Source of the DNA: Cryptomeria japonica
Lineage: Eukaryota; Streptophyta; Pinopsida; Cupressales; Cupressaceae
Assembly (NCBI RefSeq): GCF_030272615.1
Contig: NC_081413.1
Span: forward strand, 604,934,709-604,998,708
Reading direction: 5' to 3'
Length of the DNA: 64,000 nucleotides
Shown: positions 34,901 through 47,256 of the stretch, one piece after another
How positions within the stretch are numbered: the first letter of the stretch is position 1
How the letters are laid out: each line of letters begins with the position of its first letter
Notes under the pieces: generated by a model
Told to the model about the DNA's origin: nothing
Database searches by the model: none
What the model saw: the letters and a program-made list of their open reading frames with translations, nothing else
Made by a program: the position numbers and the translations under genes

Positions 34901-35900
34901 GCTACCAAAGATTTATCTTCAACAGAACAACTAGTGGAATCAATAGGTACAAGTCTATCCTCTTTAATGGAAATAAACACAACTTCATCTCCATCTGATT
35001 CATCATCTGTAACACCTTCATCAACAACATAATAATAGTTCTTCTTGTTCCTAAACTTTCAGTTAGACTTATAAGGTTTATCATGCTTCTCATATCTATC
35101 ATTCCTATCATGCTTATCAAACCTATCATGCCTATCATGCTTAGCCATTCTCTTCGGGCATCTAGAAGAAAAATATCCTATCTTATTATAAGAGAAACAT
35201 TTCAAAGACTACTTTCCATCATACTTACTGACACCTTTAGGAAATCTTTGGGAAATTAGTGTTTTAAGCTCATCAAGCTCTCTTTCTTTTGCTTCAATCT
35301 CTTTTCTCTCTCTCTCATATCTGGATATTTTTCACTCATTGGGATCATACTTCTGCTTATCGAATATAGAGGCAGATTCTCTAAATGCTATCTTAGACTT
35401 TCCATGTGATTCTCTAAAGTTACACAACTCAAATGTAGCAAGCTTTGAAACAAATACATCTCTTGTCACTATAGGCACACTTAGGATCTCATCGATAGCA
35501 ACAACCTTGTGTTTACAAGCAGGAGGCAAATATTTCAAAACATTGGCAACAATTTCATTTTCCTCAATGCTTCCACCAGTACATTTGATATCAAGAACAA
35601 GGTCATTCACCTTAGACATAAACAAATGTATGTTATCATCATCTCCCATCTTTAATGTCTCATATTTTCCTTTCAAACTCTACAACTTGTCAACTTTCAC
35701 CTATTTGTCACCTTCACACAAAATCTCAAGCTTCTCCCAGATCTCATGTGCGATCTGAAGTCCTGTAACTTATGCTTCCTTCGCTCTAATATTGTATTAT
35801 ACTTCCTTAACTTCATCAGGAGTAGATGGTCAATTCTGAGGAACAACATAGGGATTCTTTTTAATCTTCCAATAATATTCTCCAAGACATTTCAAGTGCA
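31990..35900 (-). pseudogene. copia B gag-pol polyprotein, heavily decayed
   Basis: Read on the minus strand from about 35900 down. Gag covers 35900-35150, with a knuckle at about 35150-35205 that has lost its second cysteine and its histidine (both now tyrosine). Protease region near 34870 reads IDSDFSHHMT where DSGCSHHMT is expected. Integrase 34480-33900 shows a conserved LRSDRGGEL and TPRTPHQN. RT 33040-32660 opens with [17 protein letters not shown], and its catalytic YVDD is altered to FFDH. RNase H 32235-31990 has SLSTVKDEY for SSTEAEY. Many stops and frameshifts. No product is possible. Confidence 0.88.
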
Positions 35901-36041
35901 CCTCCATCCGATTCTTCCATATAGTATAGTTTCTTCCATCAAACCTCAGACTTTACTTCTTAAACATAATACCTTGAGCTGTCATCCCAAATCTCCTCAA
36001 GTGATTAAGCTTCTACAAGAGGATCTATCTCTGATACCAAT

Positions 36042-37296
36042 TGTTAGAAGCAACAAAGAAGGAAGACTGAGAGGGGGCGGGTGAATCAGTCTTTACTAAA
36101 ATACAAAACTTTAAGCACAACAACAGATCTAACAAACTGCAATAATAAATAGATAAGAAAAATAATAGAACAACACACAACACCAAGATTTTTGACGTGG
36201 AAAACCTAGTTAAGGGAAAAGCCATGGTGGGAACCTACCCACAGTAAGATGATACTCTTTAGTAGTATGTGAAAATATTACAATGGGAAATGTACATGCA
36301 TTCAAGCACACTACCTAGAGCTCATTGCTCAAATATAATGGTCCGGAAGGCTACAACCCTCAGGGAAGTCTCACTGACTTACAATAGTACTCAGACTACA
36401 ATCTGAAAGAAATGAACTGAAAGTATAGAAACTCCAAATTCTTGATTATAGTTCCAGTTAAGCATAGATGTCCACCCTGCAGTACCAATCTCACCACAAA
36501 CTCAACACCGAAGGATAAATCACTTGTTCACACATAAATCTCTTTCAAATGATGTAGACTCAACATCAATACCTAAAGTGCATGACTATATCACCTATAT
36601 ATGCAATTCATCAACCTTGATAACAAGGTCGGCTAAACCCTCAACCCTCAATTACAAACTTACATCACATGATACAAAGATCCACCACCAAACCAATATG
36701 ATGATTTGCATACTATAACATGGACCTATTTTGAATTCCCAAATGATCAACTCCACCGAAAATCACTCCAAGATCAATCGCAACATGCTACACCACAAAA
36801 ATACTGCATAGCACGAAAATCAATACCAGTTGATGAAAATCACTACAAAATTGCACAACGATCAATGCAAATTGCCAAACCAATAGGAAATGACTAGGAA
36901 ACATCAGAAAGAACGTTATAATCATCTAGAATAGTTGCACCAACACCACTTTTCAAATCTTCATTTGTTAATGTGTAGAATCTCAAGAACACAACCAAAC
37001 AACAACTATCATGAAGAAAGATAACTCATGGAGCATGAAATCACGAACCATCTGAAATAAAGATACACAAGACTATCCAAAACAATATGTCAGAGTCTTA
37101 GTACAAGATCACATCACACAAGAATATACTACAGAAATATCAACCTCTACAAAACAGACTATAGTGATCAGCAAAACCAAACTGCAAAACCGGATCAGAA
37201 GATCTTTCCAAGTACACCAAATCAAATCATAGGAATATGTTGACATCAATGTCAACAACATATCCTAGCAATAGCAATGAACAACCATATCCAACA
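36042..37296 (-). repeat. 5' LTR of copia B
   Basis: Begins TGTTAGAAGC and ends ATATCCAACA on the plus strand. The adjacent GATACCA (36033-36039) is the minus-strand primer binding site. Confidence 0.88.
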
Positions 37297-38884
37297 ATAT
37301 TAATCCTTGACAAAAAAAAATTTTAAAATAATAGACTGAAACTTCATCAAATTTTACACATTTCATGAGTTTACATCATCTTCAAAATTTAAATATATAT
37401 GCCACTTTTATGGCATTGAAATTGAATTATTATTGTTGTGTTAACCTTTTCCTTTATAAAAGTGTGACACGGGTTTCTACTTTTACCTTTTCAACATTTC
37501 ACTTTATGCATACACCATGAGATTGGTTGTACACTTTGACCACACACCATGAATGTGCTTGTGCTACTGTAGCACCCTATTGTTGTATCCTATCAAGATT
37601 ACCTAAAATAGAGTTTTTCTTGGTTTAGTAATCTCTATTGGCATGAAGCTCACCTATATTAACATAATTTTCTATTCGTTGTAATACCTTCATTGATTTT
37701 TGAGCCACCTAGCACAATAAAACTTGATAGCTTTGTTACTCCTTGTGTACATGGACCCTTGAAAGTATCTAGGGATCTTACTAGTCCTAGAGGCCGTATT
37801 TTATGTTTTTGTAACATGAATTCTAGTATGAATCTGAGGATTCTTACTAGTCCTATATGTGATGCCTTATCTTTTGATATGGATCCTAGTAAGTTTTTGC
37901 TAGTATAAGTAGTCTTAGATGTCATACCTCTATGTTTTGCATGATCCATGTGAGTTACCAATGTTGGTCATATTGCTCACTATGTTCTTGCCTTTTATCT
38001 TTGTATTGTAGAATGATAAGATCATAAGTCTTGAGGGCCACTACCATGCCAAGCTTGGTGAAATGATCTTTTGATTATTTATACTTTACCAAGATTATGA
38101 GGGTAAGTTCATACACTTGCTAAAGTGGAGGCTAAATCTACTGTAGTAAATTGTATCACTTTATAATTTCACCCTTAATTTGGACCCAGTTTGGTGGTTA
38201 TGCCTAGGGTGTACCTCATTTATTCTTGATTGTGCCTAGTTTTGAGACCAAATCTATTAATTTGGTGCATTCCGAGCTAGTTATGATATTTTCCTAGCTC
38301 AAACTACTAGGAATAGGGTGGAGAATGACCCTATCAAAGAAGTTTATCCCCAAAATTTAAAATATGAATGTCATTTATCTAAGTAGAAATAATTTTCCCT
38401 CCGATGTTGGAATCCCTAGAAATTATATCTGAAAATATATAAGTTGCATATAAATACAACTTCGTCTCTCATTTCAATCAACTGTTAGTGACACAATTAA
38501 ATTCTTATTTAGGACAACCAATTCAATTGAATATAGATGTACAATGAATGAACCAAGCATTTAAGCATACATCTTTCTTTTAATTAGTTAAAATCAGGAG
38601 ATGAACGAACCATTACATAACCACTACAAAGCTAAAAAAGTGGGAAAAGCCATGTGACTCATGAGAAATAGTAACCCAACACCCATATGCTAATTGCCAA
38701 AAAAGAGTGAAAACCAATAGGCACCCAACTAGATTCAATAAAAACTAAAGACAAGCAAGAGTAAAAACTAGCACAACAAAACACACAAACCCACCCACAC
38801 TGAAGGTACAAACCAATGGCCTACCTAGTGGGAGGCTTCTCAATCTTCTAATCTAGACTTATATCCTTCACCTTATTAGAGAAG
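37297..38884. other. spacer with dispersed repeat copy, no gene
   Basis: Contains the second copy (37500-37735) of the dispersed repeat seen at 8396-8636. Downstream, the phrase TCTTACTAGTCCTA occurs near 37785 and 37848. A 100-codon minus frame (37659-37961) shows nothing recognisable. The end (38450-38880) is AT-rich and may be the 3' flank of the coding relic that follows on the minus strand. Confidence 0.4.
37500..37735 (+). repeat. dispersed repeat, copy 2
   Basis: Shares ATTGGTTGTACACTTTGA, GTAGCACCC, TAATCTCTATT, GCATGAA and GAGCCACC blocks with 8396-8636 in the same order and direction. Confidence 0.6.
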
Positions 38885-40310
38885 GAGATTCATTTGCTAG
38901 ATCCCTTTCCAGAAGAAATAGTAGGTGACTCTCGAGTCACTTTCACCATCAACACTAACACCTCTAACCTTGTAGTAGGGGAAGAGTCTAAATACCTCTT
39001 CTTTCAATCTTGCTTCTACTCAATCTCCTCTTGGATACCCTATGGGGTTGCCAAAGTCCTTTTAAACATTTCATTACTCTACACAATCACATCCTCCATT
39101 TTTCTTTTGAGGGACACTTGGCTACTTTGAATCTCCTCCATAGCCTTCATTATTTCCTTCTTGTCCTCTTTCTATTCAATTTTCTCATATAGCCCCTTCA
39201 ATTCTTCCTTTATACCTTTTCATTTATCTAGCTTCTCGACCAAATAATTAGTTGCTTCCCAAACTCTCTGGTCTTGGTTCTCCACAGCCTAGCTAGAAGC
39301 TTTGGAATCAACTTCAATGAGGGCTTCAAAACTAATAATTTTATTCCTTGCCACATTAAGCTAACCCAAAAGATAGCGAATGCTAGCCTATTGCTTATTG
39401 TAACCATCATAGAGTCCATTAACTCTCCTTGCATACATAGGGAAGTCCCAATTTCTTGGCAAATTCACCAGAGGGGTCGGAAACCAATGGAAGGGGTACA
39501 CTCTTTGTTAATAGGACTATCCAAGGTCCATTTTGACTCAATAGACCAAGAGGAGGCAAAATACTCAAAATCATTCTCCTTATCATTTGGCTTGTCAACA
39601 ATACTACAAATAGTAGGAGGGGCTTAGGGGTTCTTACATTTAGCCATTTTGCTAGGGTTGACCCAAGTAGTGGTCCCCTTATGTTTAGGAATGGGGATGG
39701 GTTCTTTGCAATCCAAGATGTTTGAAATTTCAACGCGCAAAGAAGGGCCAAAAGGATTAAAATCCAGACCACTAGTAGGGGTTATGTTCAAATGAAAATT
39801 GTAAAGTCAGAAAATAAGACCCTGGTGCAGGGGAAGGAGATCTTTGGTTTTGGCCACAACAACATATTGAGAAATAGATGAAAAAGGCCAATACAAGAAA
39901 TTCGTTTTCAACCCATATCTCAAGTGATTAAGAATGGGGAAAATTTGTTAGTGGAATTGCTTGAATCTCCCATCAAAGGTGATGAATTTCATGAGGAGAA
40001 ATGCTTCCTCTTTCCAAATACTAGGTAAGTCATTCCTGTTGAAACAACTTCTATAATAGGCCACATTTTCTCTTTGGCTTCAAGAACCTATTAAAATCTT
40101 CTTTGTAATTACCTTTTATCCTCTTAGGGAAGGTCAAGCATTCAATGGCCAGACTCATAGCAGTTGTAATAGTATCCATACACACAATGAATTTCACCTT
40201 ACCCACCTAAACTTCACCACCATTCCGAGATTTGGCGAATTATTTTGCAAAGTAGGGTATTACAACTTTGTTACAACAATCATGACCAATCATAATTTGT
40301 TCCTCCATGA
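38885..40310 (-). pseudogene. decayed coding region of unknown family with coiled coil
   Basis: On the minus strand, protein-like text runs from about 40310 (MEEQIMIGHDCCNK) to a stop near 38891 (end SSGKGSSK). It passes KVKFIVCMDTITTAMSLAIECLTFPKR, split by stops, then NPFGPSLRVEISNILDCKEP (about 39740), and a charged heptad-like stretch EELKGLYEKIE..KEDKKEIMKAMEEIQSSQ (about 39215-39110). Most interruptions are TAG or TAA where Q would fit, plus a few frame shifts. Total about 470 codons. The coiled-coil C-terminal half and the lack of a catalytic motif fit a gag-like or plant mobile element protein. I do not recognise the family. It ends about 150 bp from exon 5 of the laccase pseudogene and may have displaced its last exon. 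Confidence 0.4.
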
Positions 40311-42479
40311 TGAAGGCATGTATTAACATCTTCTAGAAAAATCAATCCTTATGTGAGACTTTATGCTAAAGGTTTCATATTTGAGTTATTATTTGTCAAT
40401 TCGATTATTTAAATTATCTGTAGAATCATGAAAAATAATGTAACTTTGTTTATTACCTGGACTGTCAGCTTTGAATCTGATAGCAACCCATCCATTGACA
40501 GGAACCCCTACAGTATTTCGTTGAGGTGGATAGACTAGATTGAAAGGGTTATGATCACTTTCATTATAATTACCAAATCCCTCTCCTACAATATAAAAGT
40601 CATAAAATATGCATTGGATGATTGTCTGATTGGAAGATATTGGTTCCCTGGAACACCACCTGAACTGTGGCATTATATTCAATCACTTTCACTTTTGTGC
40701 CACAAATTGGCTCCCACAGAGTATTGGGTACATCGCCTGTATAATTAAACTCAACGGGTGGATGTGAAGGAAAGTCGGTGGTATAGACATCTGATATGTT
40801 GAAGTAATAAGCTTGAAGAATGACCATATCTGGCAGCACAAAAGGTATGTTGTTCATACTAGCAGCCACTCCAGGCCGCTACAGTTACCGCCGGTTTCAC
40901 AAGGAAGTAAACCGAGTCCCACGGTTATGATGCTACTGTCGCTTATGTTCTGGGAAACGTCCACTGGATGCTCCTCTGAAGCCAGGCTTCGCAAGGCTTG
41001 ACTAAAGTTGCAGTGTCGTTGAATTCTGGAAGGTTTAGACCAATTGGAGTGGCAGATGAATTAGAGCCCACGTAGTTTAGAATGGCGGTTGTATTGGTTT
41101 TGTCATAAAATCCTTGAGTAGTGTATACACTGGCGGCCATATAGTATTTGGCTTCCGCTTGATTGGCTGTGAGAAGAACGTCTGCAGTCTGGCCAGATGA
41201 TAAAACCAGAATGTCTGTTGTGTATGGCTTTGTGTAGGAGGCATCCACGGCTACCACTGTGAGATTGTGTGATGCTACCTTGAAAAAGAGGTGATTATTG
41301 ACTGCAGCATTGACGATACGAAGGAGATAGGTTTTTCCCTGCTCTACAGAGAAATTTGTTGTTCCTGCATACATAAAATTTCATTAAAGTTGATTGCAGT
41401 GTTGATTATGATTAGTGAAAAACGGAATTGGGTGAGCCCTGGTTACATTCACAGTGCCTGTTTTGAAGAGAAAATTGATACCTGATTTTGAGCAGTTATA
41501 GGAGCCTCCTGGCTGTCCATTTATAGTGAAAGCGTCTGAAACATTCGGTGCACCTCCACTGAGTTTTGCTTCAGCTTCGACTTTGATGGGATCACTGTTC
41601 CACCACTCCACTGTTCAATTTGATTATTTCATTCAATAAAATGTAAGTAAACAATTTTCTAAAACAGTTATCCTTGATAACAAGTCACAAATAGAAATTC
41701 TAGCAAATTAGAGAGCAAAAGTATAGAATCAATAAGAGTGGGTTCATGAGCTAACGGACAATAATTAAATTTTAAATTTTAAATGACGAGCAAACAGACA
41801 TTTCCTATTTTTCTATATAAAACAATTAAAATCCATACATCATACAAATTATTTCTCTCTATGATTGTCAAAACAAAAAATATCTTTATTCTTTTTTAGA
41901 TAATATTTCCCATTCAAAATTTAGTTGTTGGATCATAAATATTAAGTTCTTCAAGGCAATTTGATTTATAAAGATTTTTCCTATCTCAAAAATAAGTTTT
42001 CTGAATATTGAAGAATTGTATACGTTTAGAGTATCACAAATAATCTAGTAAGAAGTCTAATCAATAGATATAACACAATATTGAAAACAAGAAGACGAGT
42101 AATAAAAAATCACATGAATATGACCTAATTATAGAAAATTGAATGCTTAAAAAAATAACTTAAAACAGCATTTTAATATTAAAGGTTAAACGCCCTTTGT
42201 CAATTTTTGAAGAAAAGTTTGACTAATGATATTTTAAAAATCAATAAGCAAATAAGATTTATATTAAATTTGTTTAACTTTCCATTACCTAGAACTATAG
42301 GAAACTCATCTTGGGGTTGGGTAAATGGATAAGAGATGCCCTTCTTTGGAAGAATGACCATTGCTCCATGAACTATTGCACGGAGCCATGACACATGGGC
42401 GTGCCACCACAACATTCCTTCTTGTCTAATAATTGTGAAGGTGTACGTAAATTTTCCCCCTGGTTGGATGGGCCACTGT

Positions 42480-42484
42480 GTAAT
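42480..42484 (+). repeat. target site duplication of copia A2, left
   Basis: GTAAT, identical to 46994-46998. Removing the element plus one copy restores the laccase exon 3 reading frame (GDIT followed by QWPIQPGG). Confidence 0.95.
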
Positions 42485-42968
42485 TGTAGAATTTTGAACC
42501 TGACCTATCCTCTCTGAACCAACTGATTAGCAAACAATAACAACAAAAAGAAGAAAACACCAATATCTTTATTGAAGCTTAATTAAAAAAATTACATAGA
42601 GGCTGTATATATAAAGAATTTGCAGTCTAGAAGAATAAATAATAACTGCAGTTCTAAATATATTCCTAGCTTTGCATGGAAAGCTACTAAGGCTCTCAAA
42701 CTAAAAAAAGCAAACTACTCCCTAAATTAAGAATACAATAAGTGCATGCACAACATGCTTTATTTACTAAAAACAAACTCATGCAAAAAGCAAAACTAAA
42801 AATAGTCCTAAGGATTCATGCATGCTGGAGTACAGGCTTTATTTGCATGAATAAACAAAAAAAAAACTATTAACTAAAAATAGCTTATGCATGGTGATGA
42901 ATGGATAGCTTCATGTCCAAACTGGAGTTGCATGGAGCTGCATGCTAGAGCAGCATCACTTATCAACA
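42485..42968 (-). repeat. 3' LTR of copia A2
   Basis: On the plus strand it starts TGTAGAATTT and ends TATCAACA. Next to it on the internal side lies the polypurine tract (plus strand TACTCCCCCTTG, 42969-42980). Confidence 0.95.
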
Positions 42969-43066
42969 TACTCCCCCTTGATGCTGAGATGGCTGACAAT
43001 CTTATCTCGTAGTGCTATAAACTGAGCTTTCGTAACTGCTTTGGTGAATATATCTGCTAGCTGATC

Positions 43067-46000
43067 CTAGGTGTTTATGTGCTTCAATTCGACATCCTTC
43101 TTTTGCACCAAATCTCGTATGAAGTGATATTTCAAATCAAAATGCTTAGTTCTGCTGTGATGAACCAGATTCTTTGTTTGACAAATGAAAATCTCATCCT
43201 TAATTTGATAAACCTCCATTCCTAGAAAATATTTCATTAGACCAAGATCTTTCATCTCAAATTCTTTCATCATAGCAGCTTTGAATTCATCTTTCATCTT
43301 AGAACTACTACCCATATACAAAAGATCATCAACATACAAACTTATGATGAGAATATCAGTACCTTCTTGTTTGTAGTATAGGGTAGGATCACTCTTACTT
43401 CTCTGGAAGCCATTCTCCTGAAAGTATCCATCAATCCTGGCATACCATGCTCTTGGTGCTTGCTTGAGGCCATACAAAGCCTTCTTCAACTTGTAAACAT
43501 AATTATCTTTTCCTTCCACTTCAAAACCTTGTGGCTGCTCCACATACACTTCCTCTTCTAAGTACCCATTCAAGAAGGCACTTTTCACATCCATATGATG
43601 TATGCTCCACTTCTTCTGAGCTGCTAATGAAATCAACATTCGTATGGTCTCTTGTTTTGCTACTGGTGCAAATGTCTCTTCATAGTCAATTCCATATTTC
43701 TGTGTGAAGCCTTTAGCAACTAATCTTGCCTTGTGTCTTTCAACACTCCCATCACTGTTTAATTTGGTCTTGTAAACCCATTTGGTGCCAATCCTTTTTT
43801 TGTCATGTGGAAGTTCTGTTAACTCCCAAGTGTCATTCCTGTGAATGGAATCCATCTCTTTTTCCATGGCTTTCACCCAAACCTCATTAGTACATGCATC
43901 TTCAAAACATGATGGTTCAAAATCAGCCTTGGCTAATAAAGCAAAATTCACTGTCTCACCTATTCGGTTTTCTTCATGTACTTGATTTCCACTCTTTTGG
44001 TAGATATCACTCAATCTCCTTACTTTCTTTGTAGAACTTGGAGAAGAAGCTAGACTTGAACTTGGTACTAAAGAACTTGATGAAGGATTGCTTGGTGGAG
44101 TTAAACCACTGGATATAGAAACATTAGATGGCTGCTCATGATCAATATCAGCAACTATATCATCATTCAAAATAGATTTTGGCTTCTCAACATGGCCTTT
44201 TTTATGACCATAAACTCCCCCTTCATCAAAAATCACATCTCTTGAGACAATAAGCTTGTTAGTGAGGGGATTATACAATCTATAAGCCTTTCTTTTCTCA
44301 CTATACCCAATAAAAATACATGACTCACTCTTTGCATCTAACTTCTGTCTATTCTGATCCGGTACATGCACATAAGCCAAACAACCAAAAACTTTGAAAT
44401 GATTAACATTAGGCCTTTTACCATACCAAGCTTCATAAGGAGTCATCTTTTCTAGTGCACTGGTGGGGCTACGGTTGAGGATGTACACCGCTTTAGCAAC
44501 TCCATCTCCCCAATAAGAATTGCTCAATCTCTTGGTTTGTAACATGCACCTTGCCATTTCAACCACAGTACGATTCTTTCTTTCAGCTACTCCATTCTAT
44601 TGAGGTGTGTATGCAGTAGTAAGTTGTCTCTTGATGCCATTAAAATCACAATAACTTTGGAAAGCCTTTGAGCAAAACTCTCCTCCACGATCAGTCCTTA
44701 AACATTTGATCTTGCACCCTTTCTCATTTTCTACAAGGGCTTTAAACTTCTTGAATGTATCCAAGGCTTCATCTTTGGCCTTCAAAAAATATACCCAACA
44801 ATTTCGTGAGTAATCATCAATAAAAGTGATGAAATATAATGACTTACCCAAACTCTTAGTCTGCATAGGACCACATATATCTGAATGAACAAGCTGAAGT
44901 GGGTGATGAGCCCTCCATGCATTGCCCTTTGGAAACTTTTCTCTTGCATGCTTTCCTTTAGTACAACCTTCACAAACCTCCTTGTGTTCCTCAACCTTGG
45001 GCAAACCAGAAACTAATGCATGTGAGGTTAGAAACTTCAAACTATGAAAATTTAAATGCCCATACCTGAGATGCCATAACCAACTTGAATCCTCATAAGC
45101 CATATTTGCCAAACTGTTGTTATGTTCACCAAACTCAAGGGGAACATCCTATTTCTTGTCATAGGAACAACAGTGATCACCCTATTATCCTTATTCTTAT
45201 CATAGATAGTACAAGTCTTATTCTGAAAGACTACTTTATAATTTTTCTCACATAGCTGCCCAACACTTAACAAATTGTGCTTCAATTGTGGAGTATAATA
45301 AATATCATGAATACTCTTTATACCTTCTTTTGTTTGGACCTCCATAGCTCCTTTGGCAGCTACTTCCAATGATTTATCTTCACCGAGCTGGATCTTGGAT
45401 TTGAAACTTCCATCCTTTGTTGAGAGCAACTTCTCATTCCCTGTCATATGGTTAGAGCATCCAGAATCTAGGTACCAAACATCTTTACTAGTATTTTCAC
45501 CCTTGGCATAAGATAAGAATAAGTGATCAGGAGGATTCTCACTACTTTCTTGAGCATAGTTAGCACTTTTACCTTCTTTCAATCTGCATTCTCTTTCAAA
45601 GTGGCCATACCTATTACAATGGTAACATTGAACATTTCTCTTATCAAATCTGCCTCTACCTCTTCCTCTGAAACCACCACTTCCTCTTGAGCCACCTCTT
45701 CCTCTACCTCTTGAAGAATTTTGGCTTTGCCCTTTACCTTAGCCTTGATTGATTTTGGCACTACTGTAGCTTGTATCTTCATCTTTTGTGATTAGCAATT
45801 TAGAGGAAAATGCTTTCTCTACACCTTCAAAAGAATCTTTCAATCTTTCTTCATGAGACATTAGGGATCCAACCAGTTGATCAAACTGTAGTTTTGTCAA
45901 ATCCTTGCTTTCTTCTATGATTATTGCTACATGATTCCATCTGGGTGTCAAAGATCTCAACACCTTTTTAATCAAAACTTCATTGCTTACAATTTCTCCA

Positions 46001-46440
46001 AGTGTAGCCATTTTATTGACTACATCTTTGACTCTAACACAATAATCACTTATACTTTCAGCTTCTTGCATCTTCAAATTCTCGAACTCTTGCTTCAATG
46101 TCTGAAGCTTGACCACTTTAACTTGATCACTACCCTGGTAAGCTTCTTGTAGAGTCTTCCAGGCATGTTTGGCAGTTGTTGCTCCTGATATTCTTGGAAA
46201 TAAGCTCTTATCAAGAGCTATCTGAATGTGAAACAAAGCTTGAGCATTCTTTTTCCTTGCTTCCTTTCTTGCTGTTCTTTCATTGGCTGTAAGGGCATTC
46301 CAATCAGTTGGCTCTTCATAACCTGATTCAATAATCTCCCACAAATCTTTTCCAATCAAAAAGGTCAGCATCTTAATGCACCAATAATCATAATCATTTC
46401 CATCAAATTCTGGAACGGGCATATGGTTAGAATTCGACAT
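43067..46440 (-). pseudogene. copia A2 gag-pol polyprotein, broken and deleted
   Basis: Starts MSNSNHMPVP at 46440. Gag is open to a TAA near 45739 (glutamine codon in A1), followed by the knuckle CYHCNRYGHFEREC near 45600-45640. Protease DSGCS is near 45460. A single-base deletion near 45142 shifts the frame before the integrase zinc region, and a TAG near 44595 replaces the second glutamine of TPQQNG. From 44566 the frame is open through RT (YVDDL at 43322-43336) to 43067. Near 43176 an in-frame 591-bp deletion joins ICQTK of the RT directly to NLVHHSRTKHFD of RNase H, removing the RT thumb and the RNase H core. The four main lesions differ from those of A1, so both copies decayed independently. 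Confidence 0.92.
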
Positions 46441-46509
46441 GATTAACTTTGGCGAAATTCCAACAATAAAACTTTAACCCAAAACAATTTTACCTACTCT
46501 GATACCACT

Positions 46510-46993
46510 TGTAGAATTTTGAACCTGACCTATCCTCTCTGAACCAACTGATTAGCAAACAATAACAACAAAAAGAAGAAAACACTAATATCTTTATTGA
46601 AACTTAATTAAAAAAATTACATAGAGGCTGTATATATAAAGAATTTGCAGTCTAGAAGAATAAATAATAACTGCAGTTCTAAATATATTCCTAGCTTTGC
46701 ATAGAAAGCTACTAAGGCTCTCAAACTAAAAAAAAGCAAACTACTCCCTAAATTAAGAATACAATAAGTGCATGCACAACATGCTTTATTTACTAAAAAC
46801 AAACTCATGCAAAAAGCAAAACTAAAAATAGTCCTAAGGATTCATGCATGCTGGAGTACATGCTTTATTTGCATGAATAAACAAAAAAAAACTATTAACT
46901 AAAAATAGCTTATGCATGGTGATGAATGGATAGCTTCATGTCCAAACTGGAATTGCATGGAGCTGCATGCTAGAGCAGCATCACTTATCAACA
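46510..46993 (-). repeat. 5' LTR of copia A2
   Basis: Same borders as the left LTR. Inside, the complement of the TATA-like and AATAAA motifs of A1 is preserved. Confidence 0.95.
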
Positions 46994-46998
46994 GTAAT
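46994..46998 (+). repeat. target site duplication of copia A2, right
   Basis: GTAAT, identical to 42480-42484, adjoining the right LTR and continuing into laccase exon 3. Confidence 0.95.
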
Positions 46999-47256
46999 GT
47001 CCCCGGGTCCATCAGCCCACCCTGTGCGAATCTGTCTCACTCCATGCCTGAAAATCAAGTTCTTGTTAATATGTTTTGAATCATCAATGGAATTGACAGT
47101 CTACAAGAGCTAAAATTTACCAGTGGATGGTGGCGTTTTACTTGGCTTTGTTATAAACTGTAATATTCAGTGTGTCCCCATTTCGAATATAAAGAGTGGG
47201 ACCTGGAAGTGTTCCATTCACTGTGGTAATGTTATATGTCTTACACAGTCAGGTAA

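Larger units (their letters stand above)
30282..37296 (-). mobile_element. Ty1/copia element B, degenerate, with 1.25 kb LTRs
   Basis: A 7.0 kb element on the minus strand. LTRs at 36042-37296 (5') and 30282-31528 (3') share long matching blocks, a primer binding site (TGGTATCAGAG on the minus strand) lies next to the right LTR at about 36029-36040, and a polypurine tract (CTCCCCCTTT on the plus strand, 31529-31540) adjoins the left one. Flanks ATATC (30277-30281) and ATATT (37297-37301) form a 5-bp target duplication with one mismatch. The internal region holds gag, protease, integrase, RT and RNase H in copia order, full of stops. Old insertion. A solo LTR of the same family is at 26318-27621. 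Confidence 0.9.
42485..46993 (-). mobile_element. Ty1/copia element A2 inserted in laccase exon 3
   Basis: 4.5 kb, minus strand, LTRs of 484 bp at 46510-46993 (5') and 42485-42968 (3'), perfect 5-bp target duplication GTAAT. It is the same family as A1 (15108-20207) but 591 bp shorter, owing to one internal deletion. LTRs differ by about five substitutions and two small indels by eye. The primer binding site next to the 5' LTR reads TGGTATCAGAGT, with the last base changed. Confidence 0.96.

Noticed and set aside
35339-36084. Plus-strand frames of 139 and 112 codons in copia B
   Set aside because: Antisense to the gag region and 5' LTR border of element B.
39274-39627. Plus-strand frame of 117 codons and its minus counterpart at 39419-39772
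   Set aside because: They overlap the minus-strand relic in other frames; the coherent protein-like text is in a third frame that has stops.
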